Below, one piece after another: positions 33,316 through 37,335 of a DNA stretch of 37,335 bases. The position numbers and the translations under genes were made by a program. Under the pieces are notes generated by a model that worked only from the letters and a program-made list of their open reading frames with translations, was not told the DNA's origin and did not search any database. The stretch's first letter is position 1. Each line of letters starts with the position of its first letter. The DNA is from an archaeon (GTDB taxonomy: Archaea; Asgardarchaeota; Hermodarchaeia; Hermodarchaeales; Hermodarchaeaceae), in assembly GCA_016550405.1 (NCBI GenBank), contig JABXGX010000125.1, positions 1 to 37,335 on the forward strand, in the 5' to 3' direction.

Positions 33316-34296
33316 ATGACTCAAGAAACCCCTGAATGGCGACCCAAACTCAAAGACATCGCGGAGCAAAAAGAATTCTTCACCAGCGGCCAACGCCTCT
33401 GTGCTGGCTGCCCCGCCGGCTCCATGGCCCGCATGGCCATGCACGCCCTCCCCCGCCCTCACAACACCATCGTCAGCCAAGCCACTGGCTGCCTCGAAGT
33501 CGCCTCCACCATCTACCCCTACACCGCCTGGCGCGTCCCCTGGATGCACAGCCTCTTTGAAAACGCCCCCGCCAATGCCAGCGGCATCGAAGCCGCCTAC
33601 AAAGCCCGCAAACGCCAAGGCCTCGAAGACGACATCCCAGATTTACTAGTCTTTAGTGGCGACGGTAGTGGGTTTGACATCGGCGTCCAAGCTGCCAGCG
33701 GCGCTATCGAACGCCGACACAACTTCCTCTACATCATCTACGACAACCAAGCCTACCAAAACACTGGGATCCAACGCTCTGGTGCAACACCCAAATATGC
33801 GTGGACAACGACCAGTCAAGTCGGGAAGGCAGTTCCTGGAAAACCCATCTGGAAGAAACCCATTGCCCTTGTGTATGCTGCACATGATCCGGCATATTGT
33901 GCGACGGCTTCGGTGTATCATTGGCGTGACTTCATGATGAAGGTGCGGAAGGGGATGGAGAAGCAGGGTCCGGCGGTGATTGTTGTGTTAGCTCCGTGTC
34001 ATCGAAACTGGCGGTATCCGGAAGAACTGGGAATGAAAATGGCGAAACTCGCAGTAGAAACCTGTTTCCATCCCTTATGGGAATACGATGGCGAAACTCG
34101 GACATATACAATGTCGTTACCGAGCCTGCGGTATGTGAAGGACCCATCAAAGAAGAAACCGATAGAAGAATGGCTCGAACCCCAGGGTCGATTCCGTCAC
34201 CTCTTTCGACCAACACGCCAAGATGCGATGCTGAGAGATTTCCAGAATCTCGTTGATGAGGATTGGGACTATATTCAGAGACTCACGAAGATGTAA
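33316..34296 (+). CDS. porB: 2-oxoacid:ferredoxin oxidoreductase beta subunit (PorB)
   Basis: A 326-residue TPP-binding subunit. The proximal [4Fe-4S] ligands are Cys29 and Cys32 (LCAGCPAG), Cys59 (TGCLEV) and Cys228 (APCHRNWRYP). The TPP/Mg motif is GDGSGFDIG (115-123), with DNQAYQNTG downstream. ATG 33316 has GGAGGA eight nt upstream. The first half shows the C-rich third positions of porA; from about 33770-33870 onward the codons shift to G- and T-ending (for example in DFMMKVRKGMEKQGPAVIVV). The protein itself shows no break. It is the last gene of the por operon, and the spacer after it (34297-34442) holds no gene. Confidence 0.95.
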   Translation: MTQETPEWRPKLKDIAEQKEFFTSGQRLCAGCPAGSMARMAMHALPRPHNTIVSQATGCLEVASTIYPYTAWRVPWMHSLFENAPANASGIEAAYKARKRQGLEDDIPDLLVFSGDGSGFDIGVQAASGAIERRHNFLYIIYDNQAYQNTGIQRSGATPKYAWTTTSQVGKAVPGKPIWKKPIALVYAAHDPAYCATASVYHWRDFMMKVRKGMEKQGPAVIVVLAPCHRNWRYPEELGMKMAKLAVETCFHPLWEYDGETRTYTMSLPSLRYVKDPSKKKPIEEWLEPQGRFRHLFRPTRQDAMLRDFQNLVDEDWDYIQRLTKM

Positions 34297-34442
34297 TTTA
34301 TTCAGTCGATTCATGTCTATTCACAAAAAGGTTGCTTGGTTATTCAATCGGCTAGCTATGAATCGGTTATGAGTGGATTTATAGTGTGCACGAGATTTAG
34401 TATACTTGTTCCAATAGAATTTCTTTGAGGATCATAGCTGCC

Positions 34443-34787
34443 ATGTTCATTGAGGAGTATGAGTTTGGGAAAATTGTGATCAACGGGGAAACGTACCATA
34501 CGGATGTGTTGGTGTTTCCGGACCGGGTCCGGGATCAATGGTGGCGACGGAAAGGCCATGAACTCACCATAGAGGATTTGAAATGTGTGGTGGCTGCACG
34601 ACCCGAGGTCTTGATTGTGGGTACGGGATATCGTGGGGGGCTTCGAATACCTAATGAGACTAAACGACAGCTAGAAAGTCACCATGTTCAACTTATCGCG
34701 AAAAAGACACAAGAGGCGTGTTCAATCTTCAACTCCATGATACGGGCTCATCGTAACGTGGTGTTGGCATTGCATTTAACCTGCTAG
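34443..34787 (+). CDS. Mth938-domain protein
   Basis: A 114-residue protein of the Mth938/NDUFAF3-like (DUF498) family. Features are EYEFGKIVINGETYHTDVLV, WWRRKGHELTIEDLK, EVLIVGTGYRGGLRIPN and the C-terminal VVLALHLTC ending. ATG 34443 is chosen; the frame continues to TTG 34425. Relatives have no proven activity in archaea; the human homologue assists complex I assembly. Codons are G-rich in third position, like the 3' half of porB and unlike porA. It is followed by a separate promoter for the next gene. Confidence 0.85.
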   Translation: MFIEEYEFGKIVINGETYHTDVLVFPDRVRDQWWRRKGHELTIEDLKCVVAARPEVLIVGTGYRGGLRIPNETKRQLESHHVQLIAKKTQEACSIFNSMIRAHRNVVLALHLTC

Positions 34788-34825
34788 CCCAGGCATTTTA
34801 TGGGGGTTGGTCCGCAACAGTTCAT

Positions 34826-34834
34826 GTTATAATT
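34826..34834 (+). promoter_or_regulatory. TATA box of a leaderless gene
   Basis: GTTATAATT lies 27 nt upstream of TTG 34853, just where a transcript would begin. There is no Shine-Dalgarno, so the mRNA may start at the start codon. Confidence 0.45.
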
Positions 34835-34852
34835 GCTGATGTCAATAGTATC

Positions 34853-35992
34853 TTGGGATGGTTCGAGTTGGGTACTAAGGATCCACGTTTCCGATTTCTG
34901 GGGGCGATTGTAGTTGCTAGTTTGGGGTGTCTGCTGATTGGATTTGGGTTAGTCTATCCGATTTACGGTGCGTCGGATGGACAGCCACAGTATGCCTGGG
35001 GTGGAGTACGATATGAGCATGTGCGACCCATTAGGGGCGTTGTCTCCAATGCAAGACCAATAGTTCAGGTTGAATTTGGTGTGGAGTGGCTATCTGATGT
35101 TTTGGTTGATGTTCGGAACTTCTATACCAATGGCACACCGGTCGTGCTTACTGTCTCTTCGGATGGTGATCAAACAACCACCTGGGATTTCTATAATACG
35201 ACGAATGAACCGATAAATATAGGGATTGCCTTCGATTATTCCTCACTATTGGTGCTAACAATCCAATATGATTTGAACGCCACCTTCTTTTCGGGCTGGG
35301 TCCTGGTTCAGGGCATCCTATATCCACCGATGCCTCCGCCTCCAAATTTGGCATTCTTCTCTTCTAACCTTTTGGTTCTTGGCATAGTATTGCTTTTGCT
35401 TGGGTTGTATCTCTTTGGTTCTCAGAAACGCCATCACTTGTCAGGAAATTGGAATCAGGTGCTGGTGTTTTGCACACTTGGCGTATTGCTTCTCAGTGTG
35501 AGTTATCCTTCTCTTGCTAGCTCTTCCTATCGTCTTTACTATCATATCCCTGAATACACGGATTTCGGAGAATTCTCTGGGACGCTTAGCGCATCTGAAC
35601 CCCATGTCAACATGACCCTAACTGGGCTAAGCCAATGTAACGTGAAATTGTATGGATTCCATGTTGCAACCGCATCAGTGACAATTCACTTATTCTCCTT
35701 GGATGGGATCATGAATCAGACATGGAATTATGTGAACTCACAATACCCTGGCTTCCGTAACTTCGAAATTGAAACCCCCGGAAATACAGTAGTTGAAGTG
35801 ATTCGTGAAGCAGAGGATACCGCCTTTTGGTGTTGGATAATCACGAGCCATCGACCGGTGGAAGTCGTTCTGAATCCAGCTGGAGCGTATGCTCCGTTCG
35901 CCACTCTGTTTCTGGTAGTAGGAGTCGCAATCTTTTCTATTGGACTATTTTTCCTAACAAAGGGGTTCAGAGATGTTCCCAAAGATTACTAG
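34853..35992 (+). CDS. Membrane protein with two TM-ectodomain-TM halves
   Basis: A 379-residue protein that I do not recognise. The plan repeats: a TM near 20-40 (LGAIVVASLGCLLIGFGLVY), an outside domain to about 165, a TM near 168-187 (NLLVLGIVLLLLGLYLF). Then a TM near 200-222 (VLVFCTLGVLLLSVSYPSLA), a second outside domain of beta-sandwich type to about 345, and a last TM (FATLFLVVGVAIFSIGLFFL). Several NxT/S sites stand in the outside parts (NTTNEP, NMTLTG, NQTWNY), suitable for N-glycosylation at the cell surface. The start is TTG 34853. The 3' end overlaps the convergent Imm-5-like gene by 26 nt. A surface sensor or adhesive role is possible but not shown. Confidence 0.72.
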   Translation: MGWFELGTKDPRFRFLGAIVVASLGCLLIGFGLVYPIYGASDGQPQYAWGGVRYEHVRPIRGVVSNARPIVQVEFGVEWLSDVLVDVRNFYTNGTPVVLTVSSDGDQTTTWDFYNTTNEPINIGIAFDYSSLLVLTIQYDLNATFFSGWVLVQGILYPPMPPPPNLAFFSSNLLVLGIVLLLLGLYLFGSQKRHHLSGNWNQVLVFCTLGVLLLSVSYPSLASSSYRLYYHIPEYTDFGEFSGTLSASEPHVNMTLTGLSQCNVKLYGFHVATASVTIHLFSLDGIMNQTWNYVNSQYPGFRNFEIETPGNTVVEVIREAEDTAFWCWIITSHRPVEVVLNPAGAYAPFATLFLVVGVAIFSIGLFFLTKGFRDVPKDY

Positions 35993-36482
35993 CCAACTTT
36001 TTTTTCAGTTCTAGTAAGTGTTGGTATTGCCACTCTCGTTCTGTAGCGACCGCCTCATGTGCATTAGCTGCGTTTGAGGCTCTATGGATTGCTTGTAAGG
36101 CATAAATTGCGGCTCCAATGGAATGCGTTGGAACATGTGCCGTAGCCACGGCATGACCTGCAGCACGAGCTGCAGAACAGGCTGCATTGGCTTCTCCTAC
36201 TTCACGGGCCGCGCCATGGGCATCAAGCGAAGCCTTGCGTATATTAGCGAGTTTTACTCCCCTGCTCTTTATCCAGGTCTTAAGGGTTTCAATGGCCCTT
36301 CGAGGTCGCTGGTCTTTTGGATATTTGTTTTCAAAATATGGTAAAGCACGCTCAACGCAATCCATCGCCCAAACTGCCAGTGTTTTCTGATCGGTTGCTT
36401 TCACAAGCTTGATAATTCGCTCATCTTTTCTGTAGTATGCAAGTGAAAAAGGCGGTTTCGCTTTTTGTGTTTTAGCATTCAA
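35967..36482 (-). CDS. Putative immunity protein, Imm-5-like
   Basis: A 171-residue protein. It resembles the family annotated as 'putative immunity protein' (Imm-5-like). Features are TLAVWAMDCVERALPYFE, a DQRPRRAIETLKTW segment, and an alanine/histidine-rich middle (AARAAGHAVATAHVPTHSIG then AAIYALQAIHRAS). The ending is ATEREWQYQHLLELKKKL. The frame extends 90 codons further up over the archaemetzincin start, but that part is unlike the family. TTG 36482 is chosen, with GAGG about 7 nt upstream and a TATA-like ATAATAAC around 36523-36530. No toxin gene is adjacent. The name comes from bacterial gene context, so an anti-toxin role here is inference. Confidence 0.72.
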   Translation of the reverse strand: MNAKTQKAKPPFSLAYYRKDERIIKLVKATDQKTLAVWAMDCVERALPYFENKYPKDQRPRRAIETLKTWIKSRGVKLANIRKASLDAHGAAREVGEANAACSAARAAGHAVATAHVPTHSIGAAIYALQAIHRASNAANAHEAVATEREWQYQHLLELKKKLASNLWEHL

Positions 36483-36587
36483 AGAAATTCCTCTTTGTCT
36501 CTTTTCATTTCTATTCAGTAGTGTTATTATGGGACGAGATTGTTTTGAATAAACGAATAATTGCCTATACCTCTGCTGGTGAAATGA

Positions 36588-37115
36588 GTGGTTGGGCTTC
36601 GAATTTATGGTTTTATAAACACGCCTCGAAATCTGTTGGTAGGACTCAAAAAGACGATCGACGCTCAATATCCATCCTTGTTTGCGCCGGTAAGTGTACA
36701 TCCAGATTTGCTCCCACTTCCTGAAGAAGGCTATGATTCGCATCGTCGCCAATACTTGGCCAGTTCATTTCTCAACGTCCTTGATGGCTTCGTGCCACCC
36801 ACTTTGCACGGTCTGGCTTTGGTGAATCTCGATCTTTTTGTGCCACGACTGAATTTCATCTTCGGACTTGCACAGCCTGGTGGGAATGCCCTTGTGGCAC
36901 TTCCACGGCTTCAACCCGCCTTTTACCAACTGCCTTCTGATAAGGCCTTATATTTTCGGCGCATTGTAATCGAGGTGGTACATGAACTTGGCCACGTGCT
37001 TGGGCTCGGACACTGCGATAATTACTGTGTCATGCGATTTTCCAATACTCTTGCTGATACCGATCGAAAGCCAGCCAAATACTGTGAAACGTGTTTTCAA
37101 AAATTGGTTCATTGA
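36588..37115 (+). CDS. amzA: Archaemetzincin
   Basis: A 175-residue zinc metallopeptidase. The extended motif HELGHVLGLGHCDNYCVM (132-149) supplies three zinc-binding histidines, the catalytic Glu133 and the following cysteines. Cys143, 147, 166 and 169 (the last two in KYCETC) form the second zinc site typical of archaemetzincins; Met149 and the DRKPAKYC segment are also conserved. GTG 36588 is the start, with GGTGA 6 nt upstream. It is short, as archaeal members usually are, and has no signal peptide, so it acts in the cytosol. The physiological substrate is unknown. It diverges from the Imm-5-like gene over 105 nt. Confidence 0.93.
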   Translation: MVGLRIYGFINTPRNLLVGLKKTIDAQYPSLFAPVSVHPDLLPLPEEGYDSHRRQYLASSFLNVLDGFVPPTLHGLALVNLDLFVPRLNFIFGLAQPGGNALVALPRLQPAFYQLPSDKALYFRRIVIEVVHELGHVLGLGHCDNYCVMRFSNTLADTDRKPAKYCETCFQKLVH

Positions 37116-37184
37116 CTGAGACGTGCTCCAAAGGTGATAACTTAAATCGGTGTATTTCCTGACCGTCAATTGTGGGATTTCAGT

Positions 37185-37335
37185 ATGAAAACGCTGATTG
37201 TGTATGGAACTCGGTACGGGGCCACTGCAGGGACATCAGAAGAAATCGCGAAAGTGCTTCGTGACGAGGGCTTCGATGTCAAGGTTGTCAATGCCAAAAA
37301 GGAGAAGGTCAAAGACATCTCGGACTACGTATTCG
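37185..37335 (+). CDS. Flavodoxin-domain protein, 5' part only
   Basis: The last 151 bases open with ATG 37185 and encode MKTLIVYGTRYGATAGTSEE and a continuation (IAKVLRDEGFDVKVVNAK) that runs off the window. The TRYGATAGTSEEIA loop is an FMN phosphate-binding loop of flavodoxin-like proteins, with the strand-helix-strand order expected. It may be a flavodoxin or a protoporphyrinogen-oxidase-type HemG-like protein. Only about 50 residues are visible, so length and further domains cannot be judged. Confidence 0.8.
   Translation, partial: MKTLIVYGTRYGATAGTSEEIAKVLRDEGFDVKVVNAKKEKVKDISDYVF

Noticed and set aside
32290..33618. Long open frames on the strand opposite porA and porB
   Set aside because: They follow from the C-rich, G-poor third positions of the real genes; their proteins are low-complexity and match nothing.
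33700..33900. Replication origin at the GC-skew flip
   Set aside because: The flip is inside a coding gene, there is no AT-rich unwinding region or origin repeat, and no cdc6/orc gene is near.
36483..36752. 90-codon N-terminal extension of the Imm-5-like protein
   Set aside because: It overlaps the archaemetzincin gene on the opposite strand and has no family resemblance; TTG 36482 has a ribosome-binding site.
1..37335. CRISPR array, insertion sequence, prophage or rRNA genes
   Set aside because: No regularly spaced repeats, transposase, phage protein or rRNA-like sequence was seen on either strand.

Overview
This window looks archaeal. It carries a proteasome alpha subunit, a bifunctional archaeal fructose-1,6-bisphosphate aldolase/phosphatase, a cyclic-2,3-diphosphoglycerate-synthetase-type NTPase, archaemetzincin, a four-gene 2-oxoacid:ferredoxin oxidoreductase, an LLM (probably F420-dependent) oxidoreductase, and TATA-like boxes 25-50 nt upstream of many genes. 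Ferredoxin-linked oxidation, an oxygen-sensitive 2-hydroxyacyl-CoA dehydratase and gluconeogenic enzymes suggest an anaerobe. I cannot place the lineage from sequence alone. No rRNA, CRISPR array, insertion sequence or phage gene is visible. Most genes use Shine-Dalgarno sequences and GTG/TTG starts are common.

Layout. 1-1415 (-): TldD-type metalloprotease, cut by the window edge. 1534-2475: LLM oxidoreductase. 2594-7278: an exporter cassette of an ABC ATPase, a 970-residue double FtsX permease, and a second ABC ATPase that carries an AbrB-like segment and a zinc ribbon at its C-terminus. 7349-7655: remnant of a UbiA-type prenyltransferase with three in-frame stops. 7662-9713 (-): TIGR04076-like protein and a NatA/ABC-2 transporter pair. 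9893-12880: a second giant FtsX permease. 12963-16792: both subunits and the activator of a 2-hydroxyacyl-CoA dehydratase, followed by a gamma-carbonic-anhydrase-like protein; the second subunit seems to start at CTG. 16941-18041: FBP aldolase/phosphatase.

18253-20333: tRNA-Arg(UCG) and argS, divergent. 20450-25246: GNAT protein, DUF362 protein, MsrA, an alpha/alpha-toroid-like protein and the cDPG-synthetase-like NTPase. 25411-26232: a methyltransferase broken by one TAA. 26392-26481: a possible 29-residue membrane peptide. 26553-30963: small membrane proteins, psmA, a NYN nuclease-like protein and two unrecognised proteins. 31235-34296: the por operon (gamma, delta, alpha, beta), behind a promoter whose TATA box sits inside a perfect inverted repeat. 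34443-37335: an Mth938-like protein, a duplicated membrane protein, an Imm-5-like putative immunity protein, archaemetzincin and the start of a flavodoxin-domain protein.

How genes work together. The por complex, FBP aldolase/phosphatase and cDPG-synthetase-like enzyme fit central carbon metabolism running between acetyl-CoA, pyruvate and sugars. The dehydratase set fits fermentative reduction of 2-hydroxy acids, probably from amino acids, with ferredoxin as a shared electron carrier. The transporters look like envelope or lipid/peptide exporters of unknown substrate. The least conventional elements are the tailed ABC ATPase in the double-FtsX cassette, the CTG start, the por control region, and an abrupt codon-style switch inside porB.
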